Origin: Dryocosmus kuriphilus
Taxonomy: Eukaryota > Arthropoda > Insecta > Hymenoptera > Cynipidae
Reading direction: 5' to 3'
Assembly (NCBI GenBank): GCA_038277395.1
Contig: CM076190.1
Span: 244,199,256-244,263,255 of the forward strand
DNA: 64,000 nucleotides
Shown here piece after piece: positions 21,739-31,809 of the stretch (position 1 is its first letter; each line of letters opens with the position of its first letter). The notes under the pieces were generated by a model. It was not told the origin of the DNA. It did no database searches and saw nothing but the letters and a program-made list of their open reading frames with translations. Made by a program: the position numbers and the translations under genes.

Positions 21739-22260
21739 CCATATTTATATATCTTTGGACTCGCTGAGTCCGAATCCGGGGTCCGTTCTTCTCCATCAGG
21801 TCAGCGTCAAGGTAATTTCAAGGTCAAATCAAGATTATTCCACGAATGTGGACCAAGATGCCGCTTTTGTATGTTTTTGAGGTCCCTGAATCCGAATTCG
21901 AGATCTGTTTATCTCTATCAGGTCAGGGTCAAGGTCATTTCAAGGTTAAATCGAGGAAAAAGCCTGTGAACAGACACAATTACTACATCTATACGTTTTT
22001 GGGGTCGCTGAGACCGAATCCGGGGTCCGATTTTCCCCATCAGGTCAGCGTCAAGGTAATTTCAAGGTCAAATCAAGATTATTCCACGAATGTGGACGAA
22101 GATGCCGCTTTTGTATGTTTTTGAGGTCCCTGAATCCGAATTCGAGATCTGTTTGTCTCTATCAGGTCAGGGTCAAGGTCATTTCAAGGTTAAATCGAGG
22201 AAAAAGCCTGTGAACAGACACAACTACCACATGTATACGTTTTTAGGGTCGCTGAGTAAA
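21739..22260 (+). repeat. Left arm: ~248-bp tandem subterminal repeats
   Basis: Two full units and a partial third. Each unit contains GTCGCTGAG(T/A)CCGAATCC, CCATCAGGTCAGCGTCAAGG, CACGAATGTGGACxAAGATG and GTGAACAGACACAA. The AAGGTCA-type motif recurs several times per unit. Inverted counterparts lie at 24690-24900 and 25748-25990. Confidence 0.8.
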
Positions 22261-22323
22261 CAGAGACAGACAATATAACTATATGTATCATCGATTTAGA
22301 AAATATCGAGAACTTTCATTTAT

Positions 22324-24113
22324 CTATTGTTTTCTATGGTATCTTACTCTTTTCATTTTAAATGATCGTACAAGTGACTCCCTTTTACGCTTGACTCCTT
22401 TTTTATTACTTTCTCTCTTCAATGACCAGCAGAAATCAGCCATCATGTTCACATCCCACCGTCCCTGATATCTTTTTTCCATTTTCCTGATATCTCGGTG
22501 GAACCTTCTTCCCTGCTCCTCACCAAAATCCCCTAGATTCTGTGGAAAGTGATCTATATGTGAATGCAAATAATGTAATTTTGAATTCATCAAGCATCCA
22601 AGTTCCTTATAGTTTTCCAACATTCGATCCACTATTTTCTTGTACTCTACGCTTTTATTATTCCCAAGAAAATTTTGTACAACTTCCTTAAAACTGACCC
22701 ATGCTGCTCTTTCTTTGTCGGTCATTACAAGAACGAACTCATTATCTTTTAAAAATTCACGTATTTGTGGTCCATAAAAGATACCTTCATTAATTTTTGC
22801 ATCACTGAGTTTAGGGAATTTTTTCTTCAAATACTTAAAGCACTCTCCTTCTTTATTTAAGGTTTTACATATTGCTTCATCAAGCCGAGTTTGATGTGGA
22901 GGGGTGGAAGCAATACCTTACTGCGATCAACCAGTGTTTCGCGTACAATATTAGCAGAACCAGCCTCGAAAGAGGTTCTTTTCGGCCATATCTTCGTTAT
23001 ATAGTGCCTCTTGCGACCTCTGCTGTCCCATAAACACAAAAAACAAGGATATTTCGTATTTCCAGATTGCTGTCCTAACAGTATAGTTAAAATCTTAAGA
23101 TCTCCGCACATAAGCCAGTTATGCTCAGAATATTTTATTGTCTCTAAAATGAATTTCATCGTACTATATTCTTCTTTTAGTACGGTTGAATAAGCTATGG
23201 GAATTGAAGCAAAAACATTAGTGTTATGAAGTAATACTGCCTTCAGACTTGTAGTGGAGGAGTCTATAAATAGTCTCCATTCATTGTCCTTATAGATTCC
23301 TATCTGGAACTCATTCATTAACCCTTCCACATTATTGCAATACACTAATGAAGGTTCCCCTATCATCGTAAAATATTTTCTAAAGTTTTCCTCCCGGTTT
23401 CGGTAATATGATATTCTTGTGCCTTTTGAGAGCCAGTTGTTGCCTTTCATGTATGAAGCTAGATATTCCGCTTTACCTTTAGGTAAATCCAGGTCCCTTA
23501 CAAGATCATTCAATTCTTTTTGATCTATGATTTTTGGAGCCTTGTCTTGACCATTAGTAGCATAGTATTCACTACTTGTACTCATATTTCCATCATCTGA
23601 AGTATATTCATCTCCATCTTTATATTCATCTTCTTCAGCGTCACTAATATCGCATACATCATTGGTTGACATACTTTCCATCGAATCTATTGAACTGTCG
23701 CTTTCATCGTCAATATCAATATTTTCCTCTACTGGTCTTACTAACGTTGAAACTTCAGGATATTTGATACTCTGAATATTTTTTTTATTAATTCCTGTCA
23801 CTTTTGTCAAACATATATAACAGTTTGCTGCGCATGATGGCTATTCCCAATATGCAGGTGGTATCTATTTTTTATCTTGGTTATAAATATCCAATCAAAA
23901 ACAGTTTTTGTAAATATTTTTTATTTTATCGGATATTTGTCTTCGGTCAGTTGATAGGTAATACTTAGCACATACGTAACAAAATGCATCAAAATTTTTG
24001 TTACAGTAGTGTTCAGATGAAGAACTTGCTACATTTGTTTTTAATGAAGAAACTGAACCCTGTTTATTTGAAGTATTTGAAGTTGTGTTATGTTTGGTTT
24101 TTTTAGGTCCCAT
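22324..24113 (-). pseudogene. Transposase-like gene of a multi-copy arthropod family, broken
   Basis: One reading frame from an ATG at 24113. Near the start FDAFCYVCAKYYLSTDRRQ shows a CxxC finger. Three stops fall at about 23820-23900, where family members have a second cysteine cluster; here it is shortened to ANCYICLTKVTG. The frame then runs to about 22860 through an acidic tract, DQKELNDLVRDLDLPKGKAE, WRLFIDSSTTSLKAVLLHN, MCGDLKILTILLGQQ, YPCFLCLWDSRGRKRHY and PPLHIKLGLMKQYVK. One frameshift later it continues as KKFPKLSDAKINEGIFYGPQ, SHIDHFPQNLGDFGEEQGRR and RKMEKRYQGRWDVNMMADFC. I recognise this family as repeated in hemipterans, ticks and Hydra. FIDSS, CGDLK and EQGRRFH could be an acidic catalytic triad of an RNase H-fold transposase; that is inference. 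Confidence 0.65.
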
Positions 24114-24689
24114 AGTAGATTTAAGTACTCACGCATTAGGGACCCTGGTCCGATCGCAGGTGAGTCACCGTCCTGAGGGTGACAACTCTCATACCTCCTC
24201 AGGTCTAAGTATGAGAGCTTTCTGACTTTGACGAGGACAATGTCAGCTCGTCGTCAGACACACTACGGCTTCATTCTCACACCCTAACGCCCCCCTGCAA
24301 GGCAGCGCGCCACGCTGGCTTCGATACCACATGGGACTGGAAAGCGAATCATTCTACACATCTCCTTTCGAAGCAGTTGTCATCGTCCCAGTATCCCTCG
24401 CGGTAGCAGGATTTGAAGAATTCAAGTATCACCACGCAGATGTAGTGTTAGTTTAGAATCTGTAATTGGGCTCACCAATGTTGCTATGTTACATCCTTCA
24501 GCGCAGAGATATTCGGTCAGTCAGAATATAAAAATGATATTCTATAAAACTGAAACTAAATTAAACGTCTGTCCTCCGTATCACGTTAAAACAGAAGTCT
24601 TGAAGCATAGAAAAGGAAACCAATATATCCAATTTTATTTTACGTCTGTATCGTACGACGTATTAAATTTTATTTGATTTCAAGTTTTT
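24114..24689. other. Unannotated stretch inside the long-inverted-repeat element
   Basis: Follows the pseudogene's 5' end. Contains a GC-rich block (24140-24340) with CACCGTCCTGAGGGTGACA and paired TCATAC/GTATGA sequences that fold back. A 63-codon open frame at 24486-24677 has no motif. Confidence 0.3.
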
Positions 24690-24715
24690 TCCTCGATTCG
24701 AACTTGAGATGACCT

Positions 24716-24716
<1 letters not shown>

Positions 24717-24787
<71 letters not shown>
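24717..24787. repeat. 71-base poly(A) tract
   Basis: An uninterrupted run of 71 A. In related arms (25860-25885) the corresponding place is CCACAAAAACATACAAAAACGG, so the run grew inside a short A-rich site of the repeat rather than as an mRNA tail. Its length may not be reliable in assembly. Confidence 0.85.
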
Positions 24788-24788
<1 letters not shown>

Positions 24789-25054
24789 GGCATCTTGGCC
24801 CACATTCGTGGAATAATATTGACATGACCTTGAAACGACATTGACCCTGACCTGATGGAGAAAAGCAGACCCCTGATTCGGACTCAGCGACCACAAAAAA
24901 CATATAAATGTACAGTATTTGATGTTAATTGAATTAAGATGTTAGAATTCAAACATTCATTTTAACGTCCGGGCTAATATTACAAGATTAAACAATCACA
25001 ACTTCCAGATAAATTATTAAATAATTAATAACTTTGAAAGAAAAAATGACTCTC

Positions 25055-25126
25055 TAGCTCCGCTGGGAATCGAACCCAGGTCTACAGATTGCCGGTCTGG
25101 TGCTCTAACCCCTAAGCTACGGAGAG
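25055..25126 (-). tRNA. tRNA-like gene, apparent anticodon GGC
   Basis: On the minus strand the D stem is GCTT/GAGC, the anticodon stem CAGA/TCTG, and the T arm CTGGG-TTCGATT-CCCAG. The T arm and D arm are excellent and supply good pol III A and B boxes. The acceptor pairs at only five of seven positions and base 33 is C rather than U. If folded this way the anticodon is GGC, which would read Ala codons but is rare in eukaryotes. Probably a tRNA-derived sequence kept as a pol III promoter, not a translating tRNA. Confidence 0.6.
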
Positions 25127-25604
25127 TACAAGAATCATTATTTCTTTCAAAGGTATACCGTAGAGGAGAAACGACTACGTCATTCCATTCTAAACGGATT
25201 TGAGGATTTAATACTATGTCAATACGAATAATACAGTATTTGATGTTAATTGAATTAAGATGTTAGAATTCAAACATTCATTTTAACGTCCGGCCTAATA
25301 TTACAAGATTAAACAATCACAACTTCCAGACAAATTATTAAATAATTAATAATTAATAATTAATTTTTTCTTTCAAAGTTATTAATTATTTAATAATTTG
25401 TCTGGAAGTTGTGATTGTTTAATCTTGTAATATTAGCCCGGACGTTAAAATGAATGTTTGAATTCTAACATCTTAATTCAATTAACATCAAATACTGTAT
25501 TATTCGTATTGACATAGTATTAAATCCTCAAATCCGTTTAGAATGGAATGACGTAGTCGTTTCTCCTCTACGGTATACCTTTGAAAGAAATAATGATTCT
25601 TGTA

Positions 25605-25676
25605 CTCTCCGTAGCTTAGGGGTTAGAGCACCAGACCGGCAATCTGTAGACCTGGGTTCGATTCCCAGCGGAGCTA
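25605..25676 (+). tRNA. tRNA-like gene, inverted twin of the 25055-25126 copy
   Basis: Same 72 bases in the opposite orientation. Any RNA read through the element would pair the two copies. Shares the C33 and the mismatched acceptor, so both come from one ancestor already in this form. Confidence 0.6.
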
Positions 25677-26096
25677 GAGAGTCACTTTTTCTTTCAAAAT
25701 TATTAATTATTTAATAATTTGTCTGGAAGTTGTGATTGTTTAATCTCATATAAATGTAGTAATTGTGTCTGTTCACAAGTTTTTTCCTCCATTCAACCTT
25801 GAAATGACCTTGACCCTGACCTAATGGAGACAAACAGACCTGAAATTCGGACTCAGGGACCACAAAAACATACAAAAACGGCATTTTGGCCCACATTCGT
25901 AGAATAATATTGATTTGACCTTGAAACGACCCTGACCCTGACCTGATGGAGAAAAACGGACCCCAGATTCGGACTCAGCGACCCCCAAAACATATAGATA
26001 TGGTGGTCTGGTCACGTACACAGAAAATTTTTTTTTTTGTGGGGCTGTGTAATAGGCCAGCAGCAAACCCCTAAAAAGTCGCTTAGAAACACGAAA

Positions 26097-28543
26097 GAGT
26101 GACCAGATCATTCCTAGTCCCTAATAATAGCCTACCTTGATGTTCTCGAGGATGCTGAATCCGAATCTGAAATTTATTTTGTCCTGAAATTGGGGCAACA
26201 TTGTCAAAATCGACAATTACGTCGCAAATGGGTAAAATTATTTTTCATGATTCTTCGAGTTCAACTCGCTATCACGCAGCCAATTATGAATATTTTTCTT
26301 CGAAAACTTTATGGCATATTTTTGAACCTATTCTTAAACTAGTAAAGATTGTCCGAAATATATAAAGCATTTTTCGATTAGTAGGGAAATTTTGGAAACA
26401 ATTTTTTCTGCTAATCCGACTTGGCGCATACTTTTGCAAAAGTTGTGTGACAAAGTTTTTAATTTTCAATATCTACATACGCAGTCTCAAAGTGTAAAAT
26501 ATATAGAAGTTTTCCAGAAAATTTGAGACCTTGATCTTTATTGAAAAAAATATACAGGGATTTCAAAATTCGCGCGGTCAGAGTCGCGTACGGCGCGGTC
26601 TCACGCTGCGCAAGCTTTGACAGGTCTTGCTCGCAGCCGAATTGGTCGAAGTTGCACGCGATTCTTTGCTCTCGCTTAGAAATGCATTTTAGGAACACTA
26701 TATACTTACCAAATGTTAATTGAACACAAGTATTGATAAATTAGACCTTACTGCGCGATAATTTCATAAACATTTAATTAATTTCGTCTATTATAATGCA
26801 TAGTATCGTAAAATGGCAAAACGACGATGCTACGATTTTGACACAGATTGGTTACGTTTTTGCTTCTTTTGTGGCGAAGAAGAAAACCCGAAGAAAAACA
26901 TTAAATTCACAAACGTATTAAAAGGCAAAAGTGACGATATTAAATCGAAAGTTTTCGGTGCAGCGCACATTCGAAATGATTTGTTTATACAAAACTTATT
27001 AAGCAGCCGCGAATTCAATTTGTATAACAAAAAGGCTCGGTATCATCTTATGTGCTATCAAAATTACGTAAATGATAATACTCTTAAATGCATCACAAAA
27101 AATGCACCGATGATGCCGGAAACTTATGACATTATTGCAAAAGATGTTGCTCTAGCTTACCGAAATAAATTTGAGGCTGGTGAGATCATGTTTTTACCAC
27201 AGCTTTGCGAAAGTTTTATCCAAATGCTTATTGAGAAAAAAATCAAAAATAAAGACGATGCTAAGAATATTAAATCGAGCTATATAAAATAAAAATTAAT
27301 GCGTGTTAAAGATATAGACCTACAGTTCAATTCGTATCAAGGAAAAGCTGATATTGTTATCTTAACTAAATTTCCTCTTGTACTATTAGTTCACATGCTA
27401 TATGATAGTATACATAAAAAGCTGACGAATGTTATCAGATTGCTGATAGCGATAGGACAAGTGATGAAACCTCCATGATACATGAGGTAGCTGCGTCTAT
27501 TCGACATGAAATTCATAAAATACCCAAAGATACAGAATATTTTCTTCCCGATGAAGTTACAATAGAATTTTCAAAAACATTCGTTCCAGAGGTATTGCAA
27601 AAATTGATTCGTTCGGTAATTGATACTTCGTCACTCCTGAAGGGCTCTCAGCATTTCAGAGACTATAATTTATTGTTCGCAGAGAAGTCAAAATAATTCA
27701 CTTACGCCACCTTTCTTACTTGGACTGACTCTACAATTGCATCATATGTTCGCCAAGAAATCGTTAATTACTATTTTAAATGCAAATGGGTTTTGCGGTA
27801 CTAATGATGACATTAGGCGTTTTCTAACAATTGCAGCTGACCTTCATGTACAAATAAAGAAATTCCAATAAATGACGAAAATGACGAATAAATAATTAAT
27901 TTCACTTATTTACATTCATTTTATCTTTAAATCTATTATTCAACAAACGAAATGTTACCCGTACAAAATTTTGAAAATAAATTTTACCCATGTTTTTACT
28001 CCAGGCAATAGAAGATCCAAAATCCATTGGACTACGCATTTGGCGTGGTGACGCGCCGCGCACTCGGTTTATTGAAATCGCTGTCTATTTTTTTTCTAAT
28101 AAAGATTAAGGCCTGAAATTTTGTGCAAAACTTCTAGATATTTTACGCTTTGAGACTGCATATGTAGATATTAGAAATTAAAAACTTTGTCACACAACTT
28201 TTGCGAAAGTATGCACCGAGTCGGATTAGCAGCAAAAAATTCTTCCAAAATTTCCCTACTAATCAGAAAATGCTCTAGACATTTCGCACAACCTTTACTA
28301 GCTTACGAATAGGTTCAAAAATACGTCTTAAAATTTTCAAAGAAAAATATTCATAATTGGTTGAGTGACAGCGAGTTCAACTCAAAAAATCATGAAAAAT
28401 AATTTTACCCGTTTTCGATGTAATTCTCGATTTTCACAATGTTCCCCCAATTTTAGGATAAAATAAATTTCAGATTCGGATTCAGCATCCACGAAAACAT
28501 AAAGATAAGCTATTGTTAGCGACTAGGAATAATCTGGTCACTC
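26097..28543 (+). mobile_element. Second long-inverted-repeat element, ~2.45 kb
   Basis: The left end GAGTGACCAGAT(C/T)ATTCCTAG and right end CTAGGAATAATCTGGTCACTC (28523-28543) are inverted. Similarity continues inward about 430-460 bases on each side (26097-26560 and 28085-28543), with TGCTGAATCCGAATCTGAAA and AACTTTGTCACACAACTTTTG as strong anchors. The arms have diverged by several percent and small indels. It carries an ORF pair (26813-27870). No target duplication was found. It starts only 47 bases after the previous element ends. Confidence 0.7.
26813..27870 (+). pseudogene. Transposon-type ORF with an N-terminal zinc-ligand cluster
   Basis: ATG at 26813. First part, 159 codons to 27292: FCFFCGEE supplies CxxC, and YHLMCYQNYVND supplies H...C, a cluster seen at the start of several unclassified transposon proteins. 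After a stop, pieces continue as VILTKFPLVLLVHMLYDSIH, EVTIEFSKTFVPEVLQKLI and TPPFLLGLTLQLHHMFAKKS, followed by ILNANGFCGTNDDIRRFL. The T.LLLGL....H..F...L...L...G phrase recurs in arthropod and cnidarian repetitive proteins I remember. No catalytic residues could be assigned. Two or more frameshifts or stops make it a pseudogene unless exons are skipped. Confidence 0.5.
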
Positions 28544-28818
28544 CTATGCCATTCTTGGGGTAGTTGCCGCTCGCCTATAAGAGTTATCGGGTGATAAAGG
28601 GTGTGGCAATCGTACCAAATAAAATCGAGATTTATCAGTAGAAAAATGTAAGGTTTATTTTCAAGAAGGATAAGCAAATTAAGACTCAGCCGGCATAGAA
28701 AACCCCATTCGTGAGTGGGGAAAAGGCTATTTCAATTATACCAAATACATCAAACAACACGAGATTTAAATTAATGGATAATGAGGTTAGTCGAGTGCGA
28801 AAATACAGAACATAGTAA
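28544..28818. other. No gene recognised
   Basis: Unique-looking spacer between the second long-inverted-repeat element and the Mariner. No supported feature. Confidence 0.35.
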
Positions 28819-28820
28819 TA

Positions 28821-29835
28821 CGAGGGTGGCCTGAAAAGTTTCCGACCTAAAAATGATACAAGATATTTTTTCTTAATTTTTTATTTTTATTTTTCTGCAT
28901 AGCCTCCTTGTAACTCTACACACTTCTCCCAGCGATGCTCCCATCTCTCTAACCCGTCCAAATAGTACTCAGCATTTTTCTCTGCAAAATAATTGTTCAC
29001 GAAGGTGATTGCCTCCTCATTTGACGAAAACCTCTGTCCTCCGAGGGCAGTTTTTAGATGAGAAAACAAAAAGAAGTCGCTTGGGGCTAAATCTGGTGAG
29101 TAAGGCGGATGGTCAAGCAGTTCAAACTGTAGTTCATGGATTTTCGCCATGGCGACCGCTGAGGTGAAACAGGATTTTCTTTTTCTGCAAATTTGGCCGT
29201 TTTTTGCAATTTCTGCCTTCAGCTTGTCAAGTAATGATGCATAGTATACAACTGTAGTAGTTTTTCCTTTTTGAAGATAATCGATTAAGATAACTCCATG
29301 ACTATCCCAAAAAAATGTCGCCATCACTTTCCCAGCCGAAAAAAAACAGTTTTTGCTTTTTCTGGAGCCGGTTTCCCCTTTGCAGTCCACTGTTTTGACT
29401 GTATTTTTGTTTCGCGCGTATAACGGTGTATCCACGTTTCGTCTACAGCAATTAATCGGCGCCAAAACTCGGATTTATTACGCCTAAACTGCACCAAATG
29501 TGCGTTGGAAATGTTCATTCGAACACGTTTTTGGTCTAACGTGAGCAAACGCGGCATTATCCCCATACACAGTGTCCAACTCATCCTTGATTTGCGTAGG
29601 CGTATTGCCTTTCAAAAACAAATATTTAATGACAGCTCGATACTCAATTTTTTCCATTTTCACAAAAACACTCACATCGACTCACTCAAACGACTGTCAA
29701 CTAAGAACTGCGCGTCCAAAGTGGCTGAAACTTTGGTGGGTAACTGTCAAAAGATGCACAACTACATTCACTAGCTTTCATTGACGAGTACTGCTATCTT
29801 CATGTTGAGGTCGGAAACTTTTCAACCCACCCTCG
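28821..29835 (-). mobile_element. Mariner element, internally deleted, with TA target sites
   Basis: Terminal inverted repeats CGAGGGTGG...GAAA(A)GTTTCCGAC at 28821 and GTCGGAAACTTTTC...CCACCCTCG to 29835, with TA on both sides (28819-28820, 29836-29837). At 1015 bp it is shorter than the ~1.3 kb usual for Mariner, which fits its internal deletions. It encodes a broken D34D transposase. Confidence 0.92.
28887..29657 (-). pseudogene. Mariner transposase, deleted and frameshifted
   Basis: ATG at 29657. The N-terminal DNA-binding part starts MEKIEYRAVIKYLFLKGNTP but is cut after VYGDNAAFA, losing most of the helix-turn-helix region. The WVPRLL-side remnant continues with LLTLDQKRVRMNISNAH, then FWRRLIAVDETWIHRY (first catalytic Asp). 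A deletion removes the HQDN box with the second Asp, joining CRKRKSCF directly to SAVAMAKIHELQ. The third Asp is present in HPPYSPDLAPSDFFLF. Ends WEKCVELQGGYAEK. It cannot cut DNA. Confidence 0.9.
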
Positions 29836-29837
29836 TA

Positions 29838-29989
29838 CTTGAGGAGAATAATTTCTAAATAGTGAAAGGGAGAGGCTCAAGTAGCCTTTACAATACTCAC
29901 AAAAGTCGCTGAATTGACTGAATCAATTTGGATGGAAATTCAAGGAGAGAAGTGTCCGCTCGCTTACCAGGACGGATATAGCCGACACA
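29838..29989. other. No gene recognised
   Basis: Short spacer between the Mariner and the minisatellite. Confidence 0.3.
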
Positions 29990-30365
29990 TGCACAGAAAG
30001 AGATTCTGATCTTTGAGCCGATATACAGAGTGACACACACATAGAGATGCTGATCTTTGAGCTATGTACAGAGTGACACACACAGAGAGGAATGCTGATC
30101 TTAAAACCGATGTACAGTGTGACCCGCACAGAGAGAGATGCTGATCTTTGAGCCGATGTACAGAATTACACACACAGAGCGAGATGCTGAAATTTTCGCC
30201 GATGTACAGAGTGACACACACATGGAGATGCTGATCTATGTGTCGATGTATGGAGTGACACTCACATAGAGATGCTGCTCTCTCAGCCGATGTAAGCCGT
30301 TACACACACACATAGAGATGCTGATCTTTTTGCCGATATTCAGAATTACACACCGAGAGATGAGA
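29990..30365. repeat. 45-bp minisatellite, about eight units
   Basis: Unit of roughly GATGCTGATCTTTGAGCCGATGTACAGAGTGACACACACA. Starts near 30002, 30047, 30092, 30136, 30183, 30224, 30271 and 30317; spacing 41-47 bases. Units differ by substitutions and 1-4-base indels. The open frames over it are a by-product of the near-multiple-of-three period. Confidence 0.85.
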
Positions 30366-30625
30366 GTTGCACTCACAGACTTCCATTGCGGAACTGACCA
30401 GAGGCTCGCCGCTTACACGGCAGAAGCGCTAAAGAAAAACCTGCCCCTCTCTTAGGCCCATGAAAGGGGGGTCCACATAGGGATTTGCCTTTTGGACCGG
30501 ACAATTTAAGTGAAAGCAGATTTCTGTGGTAATTACCTAAAGGGATAAGAAGGAGGAGGAAGCTGACCTTTGTGTTTACCCCAAGGTCCTCGAAACGTCT
30601 GGAGCGCAAATGGCGCGAGCACTCG
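30366..30625. other. No gene recognised
   Basis: Higher GC spacer between the minisatellite and the satellite array. A 78-codon minus-strand frame has no motif. Confidence 0.3.
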
Positions 30626-30739
30626 GGTTTTACGTTTTTGGGCTATTATCCACGGTGAGGGGGTTCAGTATGTCATAAGGAGTAGTGTTTTTAGTTTATT
30701 GGTAGGTATTCGCTGAGCAACCAAATAACAACAAATTAT
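30626..30739 (+). repeat. Satellite ~150-bp monomer, left piece cut by the Penelope insertion
   Basis: GTTTTACGTTTTTGGGCTATTATCC...TTGGTAGGTATTCGCTGAGCAACC, ending in TAACAACAAATTAT, the 14-bp target repeat. The rest of this monomer resumes at 34370. Confidence 0.85.
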
Positions 30740-30767
30740 GTATAATAATTTTTACCCAAGAATAATG

Positions 30768-31800
30768 TATAATTGAAACTGTTGCCGCCTTTGTTGGGGT
30801 TTTGTTGCTTATTTTAAAAAATTCATTGTCAACATGTTTCGATTCTAATTTGAATCCTATTCATGACATTTTTATAACATTTTAAAAGAAGTAATCAGAA
30901 TAAATGGAACATTTCGTATATTTTGTAGAGAATAGGATTTTGAAATCCAACCTGTACAAAAGATTATTCAAGCTAATGTTTTGTAGAATGTAAAAAAGCT
31001 TGTATTATTATATTATTATTTAAAGGAAATTATTATTACTTATGTTAGTGTCCATTTTGTTAAAGAAAAATGTGTTTAAGTTAAAAATAAAAAAATTTTG
31101 TTGGAGTCATGATGTTTGTCTGATGAAAATGTCATGACTGAAATTTTAGATTAGCATCATATAATACCTATATAGCTATAACCGGTGAGAAATGAGAAAA
31201 ATTTGAAAAATTTTGAAAATTTAAGAATTATGAATGTGTGTAATTAAATTATTATAAATATTGCTTAGACCTTGAATGTCAGTTCTAAAATTAATAGAAT
31301 TTAAATCATGTTGTATATGAATCATCTCTAGAATTAATCTTTTGTCCAGGTTAGATTCTGTTTCTAAAATCTGGACTCTTTTAAATTAAAATTGAAAACA
31401 TGTGAAAAATCATATGCATGTTTAGCACTAGCCATATTAGTTTCGTTGTTTTCAATAGATCTTTCATGTTCTCTGTTTCTAATACGTATAGCTCTACTAG
31501 TTTGTCCAATATATGTTTTTTCACAGTTTTTACATTTAAGTTTGTAAACGCAATTACATTTGTTTTCTTTCTTAGTTGCATCTTTTGTGCTTTTGAAACA
31601 AGTTTTTTTAAAGATTATTTTCTATGGAGAAAATCAATTGTACATTACGTTTTGTAAAAATTCTATAAAGGCATTCATCAAAATTATGAATATATGGTAG
31701 TGTAATTATTTTTTTTCTAATTTCAGATACCTCAATTGTTTTATCTAGATTTACTGTATTTTGAGAAATTAAGGATATCTTTAAAGACATTTATCATTTT
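30768..31800 (-). repeat. Inverted 5' arm of the Penelope element
   Basis: Reverse complement of the element's 3' kilobase. It preserves a GIY-YIG segment that the main copy has lost: on the minus strand, KCEKTYIGQTSRAIR-type reading around 31485-31530, then HAYDFSHVFNF. The pairing arms would make a ~1-kb hairpin. Confidence 0.8.
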
Positions 31801-31809
31801 AAAATTCCA

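Larger units (their letters stand above)
24913..25758. mobile_element. Palindromic insertion carrying two tRNA-like genes in opposite orientation
   Basis: Flanked by the 12-bp direct repeat CATATAAATGTA at 24901-24912 and 25747-25758. The uninterrupted version of the site exists at about 21965-22010 on the other strand (TACTACATCTATACG...), which confirms an insertion. The arms run from both ends to an axis near 25360: left arm unit TACAGTATTTGATG...AATACGAATAA contains a tRNA-like gene; a second partial left unit starts at 25230; the right side (about 25374-25740) is the inverted copy with the second tRNA-like gene. No ORF. I know no named element of this form. Confidence 0.75.
21690..26050 (-). 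mobile_element. Candidate ~4.4-kb DNA transposon with long inverted repeats
   Basis: The left end begins ACACAGCCCCAC plus an A-run, then CTGTGCACGTGACCAGACCACC. The right end (25990-26050) is its reverse complement, ending GGTCACGTACACAGAAAATT...TGGGGCTGTGT. Both ends continue into the same ~250-bp subterminal repeat (21739-22260; 24690-24900 and 25748-25990). AATA flanks both ends (21686-21689, 26051-26054) as a possible 4-bp target duplication. A transposase-like pseudogene lies between. The right arm was later broken by the tRNA-bearing palindrome (24913-25758). Confidence 0.6.

Noticed and set aside
21690..28543. One giant element spanning both long-arm units
   Set aside because: Each unit has its own matching pair of ends, and the outer ends (ACACAGCC versus GAGTGACC) do not match each other.
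29923..30221. Cys/Val/Ser-rich minus-strand ORFs resembling a repeat protein
   Set aside because: They translate the 45-bp minisatellite; unit length close to a multiple of three keeps the frame open by chance.
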